Below, piece after piece: positions 1-9,339 of a stretch of DNA of 64,000 bases. Position numbers and translations under genes: made by a program. Within the stretch, counting starts at the first letter, position 1, and every line of letters begins with the position of its first letter. Source of the DNA: Paenibacillus sp. FSL H8-0332 (lineage in GTDB: Bacteria > Bacillota > Bacilli > Paenibacillales > Paenibacillaceae); assembly GCF_037963835.1 (NCBI RefSeq), contig NZ_CP150145.1, positions 3,472,001 through 3,536,000 on the forward strand, given 5' to 3'. Below the pieces are notes generated by a model. It saw only the letters and a program-made list of their open reading frames with translations, had not been told where the DNA came from and did not search any database.

Positions 1-1
1 T

Positions 2-166
2 AACCGCGAGATTCCTATTATCGAGCTGTTCAGGCATAGCTCTGTCGCAGCGATGGTTGAATTTTTCGGAAGTGCTTCAGTGGACAAGTCCCCGGCAGGG
101 ATGGAGCAAAAAGCGGTGGACCGCGCAGACAGACGGTTTCAAGCCCGGCAGACACGCCGCAGATGA
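2..166 (+). CDS. C-terminal end of an upstream PKS/NRPS subunit (partial)
   Basis: The window opens inside a frame that runs to a TGA at 164-166; about 54 residues are visible. The stretch IIELFRHSSVAAMVEFF matches the last helix of a phosphopantetheine carrier domain, and it is followed by an Arg/Gln-rich tail, the usual end of a PKS or NRPS subunit. The next subunit starts at 192, 25 nt downstream and in the same direction, so the two are probably co-transcribed and act in series on one assembly line. The 5' part lies outside the window, so substrate and domain content cannot be stated. Confidence 0.8.
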   Translation, partial: NREIPIIELFRHSSVAAMVEFFGSASVDKSPAGMEQKAVDRADRRFQARQTRRR

Positions 167-191
167 TTATGAACATAAGGGAGGAAACACA

Positions 192-3100
192 TTGAGCAAG
201 CAACAGTCGGAGCAGGACATAAGCAATGATATCGCCATCGTCAGCATGGTGTGCCGGTTCCCCGGGGTAGATTCCGTGGAGCAGTATTGGGAGCTTCTCG
301 CCAGTGGCACGGATGCGCTTCAGCTAAGCCCCGCACCGGCAGGACCCGGCGTAGAACCCTTGAACCGCTTGGGTAGGGAAGGCCTGATCCCGGTGAATAC
401 CGCACTCAAGGATGTCGAGAAATTTGATGCAGCCTTTTTCAAGCTGACCGGCAGGGAAGCCGAAATCACCGATCCGCAGCATCGGCTTTTTATGGAGAGC
501 GCCTGGGAGGTACTGGAGAAGGCAGGTTACAACCCGCTGAATTATCCCGGACTGATCGGTTTGTTCGCAGGAGTCAGCACCAGTACTTACCTGATTAACC
601 ACTTGCTTGCGGACAGGGACCGGAACGAATCCGTCAGTGATTTGCAGCTTATGATCGCCAATGACAAGGACCATATGACCGCCCAGATTGCCTATCGCCT
701 AAATATTTGCGGGCCTGTCGTTGCTGTACAAACGGCTTGTTCGACTTCGCTCGTAGCCACGCATCTGGCCTGTGAAAGTCTGCTCAGCGGACAATGCGAC
801 CTTGCACTGGCAGGGGGCGTGACGTTCAAATTCCCGCAAGTTCCGGGCTATCTGTATCACCAAGGGGGGCTGAGCGCAGCAGATGGGATGATTCACGCTT
901 TTGACGCTGAGGCTACTGGGACTGTATACAGCAATGGCCTGGGAATCGTCGTCTTAAGAAGGCTTGAAGATGCACTGCGGGACGGAGATATGATCCAGGC
1001 TGTAATCAAAGGTTCGGCTATTAACAGCGACGGTGCTAACCGGATCGGCTATGCCGCCCCCGGTGTAGATGGCCAGGCGGCGGTCATTGCGGAAGCCATG
1101 AGCATCGCCCAAGTCCAGCCGGATGCAATCAGCTACGTGGAAGCTCACGGCAGCGGCACGCCGCTCGGAGATGATATTGAGCTTGAAGCGCTAAGCAGAG
1201 CGTTTGCAGCAGCGCGCTCCAACCATTTTTGTGCAATTGGTTCAGCCAAAACCAATATCGGCCATGTCGAGATGGCTTCCGGGGCAGCCGGTCTGATCAA
1301 AACCGCCTTGGCGCTCAAGCACCGGAAAATTCCGGCCAGCCTTCATTTTGAGACACCGAATCCCAAGCTTGAGGAGCATAACAGCCCCTTCTACGTGAAT
1401 GATATGCTTGCGGACTGGGATGCCGGGGAACATGGGCGGTATGCCGGAGTCAGCTCCTTTGGACTAGGTGGAATCAATGCCCATCTGGTGATGACAGAAG
1501 CACCGCTTCAGGCGGAAGGGGAGGAGGAGAACCGCTGCGAGCTTCTGGTCCTGTCGGCCAAGACAGCAAGTGCACTGGAGCGGATGTGCGCCAATATGGC
1601 GGCCCATATAGAAATACATCCGCAGCTTAATCTAAGCGACGTGGCCTATACCCTTAAGACAGGACGGGCGGTATTTGCCGCTTCAAAAGCGATTGTCTTT
1701 CGCGGACGCACCGATCTGCTGGAGCAGCTAAGGGCTGCGGGTGTAACGGGTATTACACATCAGGGAGCTGCACCGGAGGGCAAGCAGGCCGTTTGCGTAA
1801 GCTTCTCCCCAAGCTGTGTGCTCGCTGCAGAAGAGGCCCGCGATTTATACGAATCGAATCCGTCATTCCGCCAGTTGATCAGTGAGCTGTCCGACCAAAT
1901 CCGCCGCTCCTATCCACTCGACCTGAGACATTATATTCGGTCCGCCCTTGCACCTGATCCCTCTTCCGCTACCGGGAGAATGCTGTCGTTTGCACTGCAA
2001 CTCTCGCTTGGCCGCCTATTCCTTGGCTGGGGTATTCAAGCCTCTTCCATCGTTGGCAGCGGAGTAGGTGACTGGGTCAGACAGGTGTTGATGGGCGAAT
2101 GCGCCTTGGAGGATGCTGTACATCACCTATCCAGCGAAGACAAGGATTATACTTCCCCTCATGCATCTGAACAGGTGGAGCAGGTCTATGTCCTGAACCT
2201 GGGCAAGCCCGGCGCCTCCGGCGGCCAGATTGCAGTGGCAGGCCAAGCGCCCGGACTATATTGGCTGCACAGCGAAATCGCCCGGTTATGGCTGGCAGGG
2301 GCAGAACTGGATTGGGCGCTGTATTACGAAGGAGAACGCAGACGTAAGGTGGAGCTCCCAACCTATCCTTTTGAACGAGATGTATTCTGGATTGGCCCTT
2401 CCAGCGGGCGTGACGCAGCAGAGGTTGATCGTGACAGCCGCCAAGAGAACAGAACGGCAGACAACAGCTATTATCAGCAAAAGGTCAAAGAAATCTGGGA
2501 GCAGAGCCTGGGGCTTAAAATCGCGGACGGACAGGAGACCTTCTTCGAGCTGGGCGGCCATTCCCTGCTGGCGACCCAAATTTTGTTCGTAATGAACAAG
2601 ACCTTCCGTACAGAAATTACGCTACAGCAATTTTTCGATCATCCTACTGTGGACGATCTGGCTGCATTGGCAGCGGAGCAAGCCGGGCAAGGCATCAGTG
2701 CGTATACGGATCTTCCCGAGGTGCAGGTTGCCTTGGCGGAGCGGTATGATCCCTTTCCTCTGACCGATGTGCAGAAGGCTTACTGGATCGGACGTTCGGA
2801 GGGTCTAGAGCTTGGAAATGTATCGACCCATATGTATTTTGAAAATGATCTCGCTGACCTTAATCTGAGCACGTTCCAGCTGGCGTTCCAAGCGCTGATT
2901 GACCGGCATGACATGCTTCGCTCAGTCATTCTTCCGGATGGGCAGCAGCAGATCTTGCCTCAAGTTCCCAGCTATATCATCCGCTCCAATGACAGCACCA
3001 CTTCCGGGGAAGAGGAGCGAAGCGCCCATGTGCAGTCTATACGTGAAGAGATGTCGCACCAGGTGCTGGATTGCTGCCAGTGGCCGTTGTTTGATGTCCG

Positions 3101-6100
3101 CGCGACGCGGCTGCCTGAAGGCAAGGTCCGGCTGCATATCAGTGTCGATCTGCTAATCGCCGATGCCTGGAGCCTGGAGCTGCTGCTGCGTGAGCTCTCT
3201 GTACTTTACCTGAATCCAGCCCATGTCTTCGAGCCGCTGACCTTGTCCTTCCGCGACTATGTGCTGGCCACGGCAGAGATTGAAAAAAGCGAATTATTCC
3301 GCCGCTCCGAGACGTACTGGAAGGGACGGCTGGACTCCCTGCCCATGGGACCGCAGTTTGAACTTGTGAAGGAACCGTCTCAAGTGCTGAAGCCGGAATT
3401 CAGACGGCGGCAGCATGTCATCTCCGCCCCAGACTGGAAGCAGCTCAAAAAGAGAGCGGAACGTTATGGCATTACCTCAACGGTGGCTTTGCTGTCTGCT
3501 TTTTCGGAGGTGCTGACGTTATGGAGCCGCAAGGCGCATTTCGCCCTGAACCTGACCTTATTCAACCGCTTGCCGATCCATCCCGAAGTGGGCGAAGTCA
3601 TTGGGGACTTCACCTCCCTGACTCTGCTGGAAATTGACAACCGTGAACCGGGTGCCTTCATCAGCCGGGCCCAGCGCCATCAGCGCAGGCTGCTTGAGGA
3701 TATGGATCACCGGTATTTCAGCGGTGTGCGGGTGACAAGGGAGCTGCTGGCCAAATACAAAGAGCCATCAAAGGCGATTGTACCCGTAATCTTCACAAGC
3801 ATTCTGAATCAGACGGAACAAGCTGCGACCGAAGGCCAGCCCGCCCAGGCCTTGCAGGAGGATCGCTACAGTGTCTCGCAGACCCCTCAGGTGTGGCTGG
3901 ATCACCAAGTGCTGGAACGGGATGGGGAACTGCATTTCAATTGGGATTCTGTGGATGAACTGTTCCCGGACGGCATGCTGGACGAGATGTTCGCTGCGTA
4001 TTGCGGGCTGCTGGACATGCTGGCCCAGGAACCCCAAATATGGGAAGAACCACTGCCGCTAAGTACGGAGCTTTCGCACAGGATGCCCCACCGTGAGCGT
4101 CTTCAGGAGGTTACAGACTTCCATACCCGGGTACTGCCGCCGAATCCGTCACCTGGATCACTGCTGGAGCGTTACCACAACAACGTAAGGCAACGACCAT
4201 CCGCAGTGGCACTTATCGCCTCTGGCAGGCAGCTTAGTTATTCTGAATTGAATGACTACGCCGATTACGTTGCCGGTCAGCTTATCCTGAATGGAGCCCG
4301 GCCGGGCGGCCCGATAGCCGTTGTAATGCACAAGGGCTGGGAGCAGATTGCTGCCGTGCTTGGGATTCTCAAGGCTGGCTGCGCATATCTTCCCGTGGAT
4401 GCTTCGCTTCCCCAAGCCCGGATCGCCGAGCTTCTGCGGCTTGGACAAGTTGCTGCTGCTGTCATTCAGCCCGATTTGGATCATACCGATTGGCCGCAGC
4501 TTATACACGTTGTTCTGAACGGACAGTGTAAGCCAGACGGCACCTACGGAGCTGAGGACCCGGAGGCGGCGGACCGCTTGGCCTATATTATGTTCACCTC
4601 TGGAAGCACAGGCGTTCCCAAAGGTGTCATGGTCAATCACCGCTCTGTCCTCAATACCACAGAAGCTATTCTTCACACTTATAACGTTGGACCGAAGGAT
4701 GTCATGTTTGGCTTGTCTGCGCTGAACTTTGACCTATCCGTGTTTGATATCTTCGGTATGCTCTCTGCTGGGGGCACACTTGTTCTGCCGGACAAGGATC
4801 ATCTCCGGGACCCTGCACATTGGCTGGAGCTGATGAACCGGACAGGCGTGACCCTCTGGAATACAGTTCCTGCACTCCTCAGCATGCTTACCGAACTGGT
4901 CAAAGATACGCCATCGCCTGTCTGCGGCTCACTGCGTCTGGCTCTGCTTAGCGGTGATTGGATACCGCTGGGCTTGCCTCAAGCCACCAGCCGGTTGAAG
5001 CCAGGGCTTGAGGTAGTCTCATTAGGCGGTGCCACTGAAGCAGCCATCTGGTCGATTGCTTACCCGATTCAGGAGGTTATGCCGGGCTGGACGAGTATTC
5101 CTTACGGACGTTCACTCGCCAATCAACGGGTATACGTGCTGAACGAACGGATGGAGGAGTGTCCTGTTGGCGTATGCGGGGAATTGTTCATTGGGGGAAA
5201 CGGCCTCGCTACAGGGTACTGGCAGGATGAGCAGCGAACCATAGAACGATTCATCCGTCATCCTCTGACCGGCCAGCGGCTTTACCGCACCGGCGATCTT
5301 GGGAGATATGCGGAGGACGGAAATATAGAATTCCTGGGCCGGGAGGATTTGCAGATTAAGGTACGCGGGCATCGTATTGAGCTAGGCGAGATTGAAGCTG
5401 CCCTGAAATCCCATCCCTATGTCAAGGAGGCTACCGTAATCAGCCAAGGGGAAGGCGAACGCAAGCGGTTATCCGCTTATGTTACCGTAGACCGTGAACA
5501 GGCTTACGGTGTCGCGGGGATGGCCGGGCAGGAATTGATTACGGGGGCTGTGGACCGGATGTTGTTCAAGCTGAATGAACCCGCACTTCGTAAGAATCTA
5601 TCTGGTAAAAGCTTCAGTCTAGCCGATGCAGTGGACGGCAATGTTCCCTTCCTTCAGCGACGCAGCTACCGCAGCTTTGTGCAGGAGCCGATTTCGCGGC
5701 AGCAATTCGGGGCATTTACGTCCGCTTTGTCACAAAGGACATTCGACGGTCTTCCTTTTCCCAAATTCCAATATGGTTCTGCAGGCGGGCTGTATCCAGT
5801 CCAGGTCTACTTCCATCTGAAGCCTGGAGCGGTAGAGGATCTGCCTGGCGGGCTGTATTATTACAACCGCAAGGAGCATCAGCTTGTACTGCTCGAAGAA
5901 CATCCAAGGATGGAGGCTGCCATTCATGCACCAGGGAACCGTGAAGTTTTTGAAGCCTCGGCCTTCCAGATTTTCCTGATCGGCTGTATGGATGCAATCG
6001 TCCCTATGTATGGACAGAAGGATGGCCTGGGCTATTCGCTGATGGAAGCCGGGATCATCTCGCAGCTCCTGGAGGATAAAGGGCCTGAACACGGCATTGG

Positions 6101-6812
6101 CTTAATACAGATGGGGACTCTGGGCTTCGATCACATTCGCCCGCTGTTCCGTCTGCGCAGTAACGATGTATATATGCATTGCCTGCTTGGTGGAGGAATT
6201 ACGCCTGAGCAGATGACTCTGTCCGGACAGGTGGAAGAGATGAACCTCTATTCGTCCAATAAAAACACTGCCAAGGAGAGCAAACCGGACATTAGCAAGG
6301 CCCTAACCGGTTATCTAAAAGAGAAATTGCCTTCCTACATGGTGCCGTCCGCTATACAGGAGCTGGAGAATTACCCGCTGACCGCCAATGGCAAAGTGGA
6401 CCGCAAAGCGCTTGCTCTTCTGGAACCGCAGCTCCCGCAGAGCGAAGAAGCGTCTGGGATGACGACCGGCGAACTCCCCTCTGGATCAGCTTCGTTGTTG
6501 CAGCAGATTGCAGATGCCTGGCGCAAAGTTCTGAACCGTCAGGAGATTGGCCTGCATGATAACTTCTTCGATCTTGGCGGCGATTCGATCAGTATGGTTG
6601 CGCTCTTCCGCGAATTGCAAGAGGATTATGGAAGCCGACTGACCATGGTCGAGCTGTTCAGATATCCGACGATTACAGATCTCTGTGAATTTCTGCTGGA
6701 AGATGCCGCAGACTCACCGCCGCAGGATGGCTTGCCCCTGGAGCGTGAACGGGCTGATTCACGCCGCAGCTCCCTAGCCCAGTTAGCCGGTAAACAGCGG
6801 CAAGGCCGATAG
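192..6812 (+). CDS. Hybrid PKS-NRPS subunit: KS - decayed AT - ACP - Cy - A(Cys) - Ox - PCP (thiazole-forming)
   Basis: 2,206 aa from TTG 192, chosen because AAGGGAGGA (177-185) precedes it and the KS begins at once; an upstream ATG at 57 has no such site. KS (about 13-437) keeps Cys183, His319 and His358. Residues 440-735 resemble an acyltransferase, but the GHSxG motif reads GSGVG (622-626), so the nucleophile Ser is Gly. ACP follows (Ser791 in LGGHS). The condensation-like domain carries DxxxxDxxS (Asp986, Asp991, Ser994), which marks heterocyclisation. The adenylation pocket reads DLFNLSLIW, one change from the known Cys code DLYNLSLIW. A nitroreductase/McbC-like FMN oxidase (about 1815-2010) sits between A8 and A10, as in thiazole-forming modules. 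PCP Ser is 2132. Inference: it extends a polyketide chain, adds Cys, cyclises it and oxidises thiazoline to thiazole. There is no KR, DH or thioesterase, so malonyl loading in trans and release elsewhere are needed. Confidence 0.93.
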   Translation: MSKQQSEQDISNDIAIVSMVCRFPGVDSVEQYWELLASGTDALQLSPAPAGPGVEPLNRLGREGLIPVNTALKDVEKFDAAFFKLTGREAEITDPQHRLFMESAWEVLEKAGYNPLNYPGLIGLFAGVSTSTYLINHLLADRDRNESVSDLQLMIANDKDHMTAQIAYRLNICGPVVAVQTACSTSLVATHLACESLLSGQCDLALAGGVTFKFPQVPGYLYHQGGLSAADGMIHAFDAEATGTVYSNGLGIVVLRRLEDALRDGDMIQAVIKGSAINSDGANRIGYAAPGVDGQAAVIAEAMSIAQVQPDAISYVEAHGSGTPLGDDIELEALSRAFAAARSNHFCAIGSAKTNIGHVEMASGAAGLIKTALALKHRKIPASLHFETPNPKLEEHNSPFYVNDMLADWDAGEHGRYAGVSSFGLGGINAHLVMTEAPLQAEGEEENRCELLVLSAKTASALERMCANMAAHIEIHPQLNLSDVAYTLKTGRAVFAASKAIVFRGRTDLLEQLRAAGVTGITHQGAAPEGKQAVCVSFSPSCVLAAEEARDLYESNPSFRQLISELSDQIRRSYPLDLRHYIRSALAPDPSSATGRMLSFALQLSLGRLFLGWGIQASSIVGSGVGDWVRQVLMGECALEDAVHHLSSEDKDYTSPHASEQVEQVYVLNLGKPGASGGQIAVAGQAPGLYWLHSEIARLWLAGAELDWALYYEGERRRKVELPTYPFERDVFWIGPSSGRDAAEVDRDSRQENRTADNSYYQQKVKEIWEQSLGLKIADGQETFFELGGHSLLATQILFVMNKTFRTEITLQQFFDHPTVDDLAALAAEQAGQGISAYTDLPEVQVALAERYDPFPLTDVQKAYWIGRSEGLELGNVSTHMYFENDLADLNLSTFQLAFQALIDRHDMLRSVILPDGQQQILPQVPSYIIRSNDSTTSGEEERSAHVQSIREEMSHQVLDCCQWPLFDVRATRLPEGKVRLHISVDLLIADAWSLELLLRELSVLYLNPAHVFEPLTLSFRDYVLATAEIEKSELFRRSETYWKGRLDSLPMGPQFELVKEPSQVLKPEFRRRQHVISAPDWKQLKKRAERYGITSTVALLSAFSEVLTLWSRKAHFALNLTLFNRLPIHPEVGEVIGDFTSLTLLEIDNREPGAFISRAQRHQRRLLEDMDHRYFSGVRVTRELLAKYKEPSKAIVPVIFTSILNQTEQAATEGQPAQALQEDRYSVSQTPQVWLDHQVLERDGELHFNWDSVDELFPDGMLDEMFAAYCGLLDMLAQEPQIWEEPLPLSTELSHRMPHRERLQEVTDFHTRVLPPNPSPGSLLERYHNNVRQRPSAVALIASGRQLSYSELNDYADYVAGQLILNGARPGGPIAVVMHKGWEQIAAVLGILKAGCAYLPVDASLPQARIAELLRLGQVAAAVIQPDLDHTDWPQLIHVVLNGQCKPDGTYGAEDPEAADRLAYIMFTSGSTGVPKGVMVNHRSVLNTTEAILHTYNVGPKDVMFGLSALNFDLSVFDIFGMLSAGGTLVLPDKDHLRDPAHWLELMNRTGVTLWNTVPALLSMLTELVKDTPSPVCGSLRLALLSGDWIPLGLPQATSRLKPGLEVVSLGGATEAAIWSIAYPIQEVMPGWTSIPYGRSLANQRVYVLNERMEECPVGVCGELFIGGNGLATGYWQDEQRTIERFIRHPLTGQRLYRTGDLGRYAEDGNIEFLGREDLQIKVRGHRIELGEIEAALKSHPYVKEATVISQGEGERKRLSAYVTVDREQAYGVAGMAGQELITGAVDRMLFKLNEPALRKNLSGKSFSLADAVDGNVPFLQRRSYRSFVQEPISRQQFGAFTSALSQRTFDGLPFPKFQYGSAGGLYPVQVYFHLKPGAVEDLPGGLYYYNRKEHQLVLLEEHPRMEAAIHAPGNREVFEASAFQIFLIGCMDAIVPMYGQKDGLGYSLMEAGIISQLLEDKGPEHGIGLIQMGTLGFDHIRPLFRLRSNDVYMHCLLGGGITPEQMTLSGQVEEMNLYSSNKNTAKESKPDISKALTGYLKEKLPSYMVPSAIQELENYPLTANGKVDRKALALLEPQLPQSEEASGMTTGELPSGSASLLQQIADAWRKVLNRQEIGLHDNFFDLGGDSISMVALFRELQEDYGSRLTMVELFRYPTITDLCEFLLEDAADSPPQDGLPLERERADSRRSSLAQLAGKQRQGR

Positions 6813-6840
6813 ACAATCTAAATTCAGGAGGGAATAGAAT

Positions 6841-7725
6841 ATGAAGAAATTGATGCTGCTATTATTTATTGCGCTGCTGGCCTGTTCGAGTGGCACTGCC
6901 TTATCGGCGGCCGCTCCGGCGGTCAAGATCACGTGGAATGGAACACCCATTACCTTTACAGGGGCCACACCGGTCCAGGAGGGCAAGACCTGGCTCATAC
7001 CGATCCGGCCCGTCTCCGAAGAACTGGGTGCAGATTTGCAATGGGCTGCCAACGAAAAGAAGCTTACCCTGTCAACTTTTGCCCGAACGGCCATCCTGGT
7101 TGTCGGCAGCAAGCAAATGAAGGTCAACGAGCAGACCCTTACTCTTCATACCGCCCCTAGACAGTACCAGTCCGCCATCCTCGTTCCACTGGAGGCCCTG
7201 GAGGCGCTTGGGCTTGTAACCGCCTGGAATCCGGCGAAAACCGCAGTGGATCTGAAGCCGGAGTTCACCGTTGTCAAAAAGTACGTTTTCCCCATTCAGG
7301 TTGCAAGTATCCGTTACCGCGGCCAATACGAGGAAATCACCAAGGTCTTTACCCTGCTTGACAGCAAGGTGAAGGATGTCATCAATGGTAAAGGCATGAG
7401 TCTGTATTATGAGCAGAATTATGAACTTGGACATGACACAGAGATTTGCATTCCGGTCAGCAAGGCAGTGGAGGGCGAGTCTATAGAGTACAAGGGCCAG
7501 AAGATTCCGATAGTTACGAAGACGCTGGAAGGCGGTTATTTCCTGTCGGTGGTTCATCAGGGAACGCCGGATACGCTGGGTGACGTCTGGGCGCAAATAG
7601 ACTTATATGCTAAAAATACAGGAGTCCAGCTCACATCACCGTCACGGGAAGTATATGTCCATGAGGATCTGAAGGATTACCGTAAGCAGGTTACCGAAAT
7701 TCAGCTCCGGTTCAAAGACCTATGA
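6841..7725 (+). CDS. Secreted stalk-domain protein (copper amine oxidase N-terminal-like)
   Basis: 294 aa with an N-terminal signal peptide (KK, then a hydrophobic stretch to about residue 22). Residues 27-125 match the stalk or copper amine oxidase N-terminal-like domain (PF07833 type: 'V.WNG.PI.F...P....GKTWLIPIRPVSEELG'), a beta-rich module common on exported Paenibacillus proteins; it carries no catalytic function by itself. The remaining 170 residues are not recognised. Start ATG 6841 has the ribosome site CAGGAGGGA. It lies 28 nt after the PKS-NRPS stop and its own stop overlaps the next start (ATGA at 7722), so it is probably in the same operon. A role outside the membrane is likely; its link to the metabolite is unknown. 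Confidence 0.7.
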   Translation: MKKLMLLLFIALLACSSGTALSAAAPAVKITWNGTPITFTGATPVQEGKTWLIPIRPVSEELGADLQWAANEKKLTLSTFARTAILVVGSKQMKVNEQTLTLHTAPRQYQSAILVPLEALEALGLVTAWNPAKTAVDLKPEFTVVKKYVFPIQVASIRYRGQYEEITKVFTLLDSKVKDVINGKGMSLYYEQNYELGHDTEICIPVSKAVEGESIEYKGQKIPIVTKTLEGGYFLSVVHQGTPDTLGDVWAQIDLYAKNTGVQLTSPSREVYVHEDLKDYRKQVTEIQLRFKDL

Positions 7726-8480
7726 AGCCTTATCACGAAGGTACGTTTTGCTGGGCTGAGCTAGGCAGTGGCGATCCGGCAGCATCCGCTGCATTCTATA
7801 CCGCATTATTTCCTTGGAGCACGCAAACGACAACCATGGAAGATGAGCGAAGCTACACAGTATTCCAATCGGACGAACAAGATGTGGCTGCCATATATTC
7901 CTTAGGTGATCCCAAGCTGGCCGCTTTCTGGGGCTGCTACATTGCTGTTCAGGATGTGGAGCTATCAGCTGAACGGGCACAATCACTTGGAGCGCAAATG
8001 CTCATTGCTCCAAGACGTATAGCGGACAAGGGCGTAATGTGTGCCTTCCGTGATCCTGCCGGAGCGATGGTGGCTTTATGGGAAGCAGCAGAGCATCTGG
8101 GATCAGGTGTTCAGCACGAAGCGTACTCTATCGACTGGCATGAGCTATATACAATTGATCTGAACGCCGCCGCTCATTTTTATATGGAACTACTGGGGTG
8201 GTCCATGGAAGAAGTGCCTACTCCGTCAGGCCGTTATCTCCAGTTCAAAGTTGGAGCAGACTACGTAGCCGGCATGAAGGAAATTCCCCAAGACATGGCG
8301 AACATGAGCAGTGGCTGGGGATTATATTTCAAGGTTCCCGGATGCGAGAAGGTCACTCAGCAAGCGATAGCCTTGGGAGCTGTTGTGATTATCCCTCCAA
8401 CGCCAGTGCCGGGTGGCGGGACCTTTGCCACTTTGCAAGATCCGCAGGGAGCTTTCTTTTCGATCCAGCACGGGTTCTAG
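7722..8480 (+). CDS. Double-domain VOC (glyoxalase/dioxygenase superfamily) protein
   Basis: 252 aa built from two tandem vicinal-oxygen-chelate half-repeats. The first covers about 1-125 ('GTFCWAEL.S.DP..SAAFYTALFPW', ending 'DPAGAMVALWE') and the second about 130-252 ('SIDWHELYTID..AA.HFYMELLGW', ending 'DPQGAFFSIQ'). This arrangement is known from single-chain VOC proteins of the hydroxylase-like or bleomycin-resistance type. Putative metal ligands (His and Glu at repeat starts and ends) are present only in part. The ATG overlaps the previous stop as ATGA, so the two are translationally coupled. In this setting it could bind or modify the cluster's product or give self-protection; the substrate cannot be read from the sequence. 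Confidence 0.75.
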   Translation: MKPYHEGTFCWAELGSGDPAASAAFYTALFPWSTQTTTMEDERSYTVFQSDEQDVAAIYSLGDPKLAAFWGCYIAVQDVELSAERAQSLGAQMLIAPRRIADKGVMCAFRDPAGAMVALWEAAEHLGSGVQHEAYSIDWHELYTIDLNAAAHFYMELLGWSMEEVPTPSGRYLQFKVGADYVAGMKEIPQDMANMSSGWGLYFKVPGCEKVTQQAIALGAVVIIPPTPVPGGGTFATLQDPQGAFFSIQHGF

Positions 8481-8490
8481 GTATAATTCT

Positions 8491-8528
8491 TCCGGGATAG
8501 CCCTAAACAACTGTTTGGCTATCCCGGA
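8491..8528 (+). terminator. Perfect 12-bp inverted repeat (terminator-like hairpin)
   Basis: TCCGGGATAGCC (8491-8502) pairs perfectly with GGCTATCCCGGA (8517-8528); the 14-nt loop can pair further (AAAC with GTTT). It begins 11 nt after the VOC stop. No T-tract follows on either strand, so it may be an mRNA-stabilising hairpin or a partial terminator and not a standard intrinsic terminator. Confidence 0.55.
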
Positions 8529-8560
8529 TATCTCAAAAAGAATAGTGAGGTAGTGACACA

Positions 8561-9316
8561 ATGACCTACTTGCAAATTACCAAAGAAAACATCGAACAAG
8601 AACATATCTGTTGCGCCCTGGGCGCGAAGCAATATGAGCAGGGTGTCCGGGACAAAAAGCAATGGCTGAGCGAACGGATGGAGGAAGGGCTGGTTTTTTA
8701 CCGGCTGAATGACCGGGCGAAGGTTTTTATTGAATATTTGCCTGCCGAGAAGGCTTGGATTCCGCTTAATGCCCCTAACTATATGTACATTAACTGCCTG
8801 TGGGTATCCGGAAGACACAAGGACAAGGGTCATTCCAAACAGCTTCTGGATAAGTGTAAGGCAGATGCCCAAGCCTTGGGCATGGATGGCATTGTGCATA
8901 TTGTCAGTAAGAAGAAAATGCCCTATTTGAGCGATAAACGTTTTTTTGAGCATATGGGATTTCAAATCACCGATGAAGCAGCTCCTTATTTCGAGTTAGC
9001 GGTGCTCCAATGGAACGAAGAGGGAAAGACCCCGTCTTTTACACATTCCGTGAAGTCTGCGTCAGCCCCGGGCGACGGGATTTGTATTTATTACACCCTG
9101 CAATGTCCGTTTGCCGTTGGCGTTTTGGAGGATTTGCGCTCAGTGGCGGTGGAGAGGGGTATCCCGTTTAAGGCTCATCTCCTGACTACCCGGGAGGAAG
9201 CCCAGGCCGCCCCTTCGGTCTGGACGACCTTCAGTCTGTTTCTGGATGGTACGTTCATCACTCACGAGATTATGAGTCCGGCCAAGTTCGCGAAGCTGCT
9301 CGACAGCTCCAAATAG
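8561..9316 (+). CDS. GNAT N-acetyltransferase with YoaP-like C-terminal domain
   Basis: 251 aa, the same size as Bacillus subtilis YoaP. The N-terminal half is a GNAT fold: 'YINCLWVSGRHKDKGHSKQLLDKCKADAQ' is the acetyl-CoA loop and helix (R/Q-x-x-G/A region). The C-terminal part (about 165-251, 'GICIYYTLQCPFAVGVLEDLRSVA...') has the thioredoxin-like YoaP domain with the segment LQCPFA, a one-Cys remnant of a CxxC-type site. The ATG follows GTGAGGTAGTG. It lies between the VOC protein and the amidase, on the same strand. Acceptor substrate unknown; acetylation of a metabolite or drug is a guess from the neighbourhood. Confidence 0.8.
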   Translation: MTYLQITKENIEQEHICCALGAKQYEQGVRDKKQWLSERMEEGLVFYRLNDRAKVFIEYLPAEKAWIPLNAPNYMYINCLWVSGRHKDKGHSKQLLDKCKADAQALGMDGIVHIVSKKKMPYLSDKRFFEHMGFQITDEAAPYFELAVLQWNEEGKTPSFTHSVKSASAPGDGICIYYTLQCPFAVGVLEDLRSVAVERGIPFKAHLLTTREEAQAAPSVWTTFSLFLDGTFITHEIMSPAKFAKLLDSSK

Positions 9317-9339
9317 CAAGGGTACAGGGAGGAAGAAAC

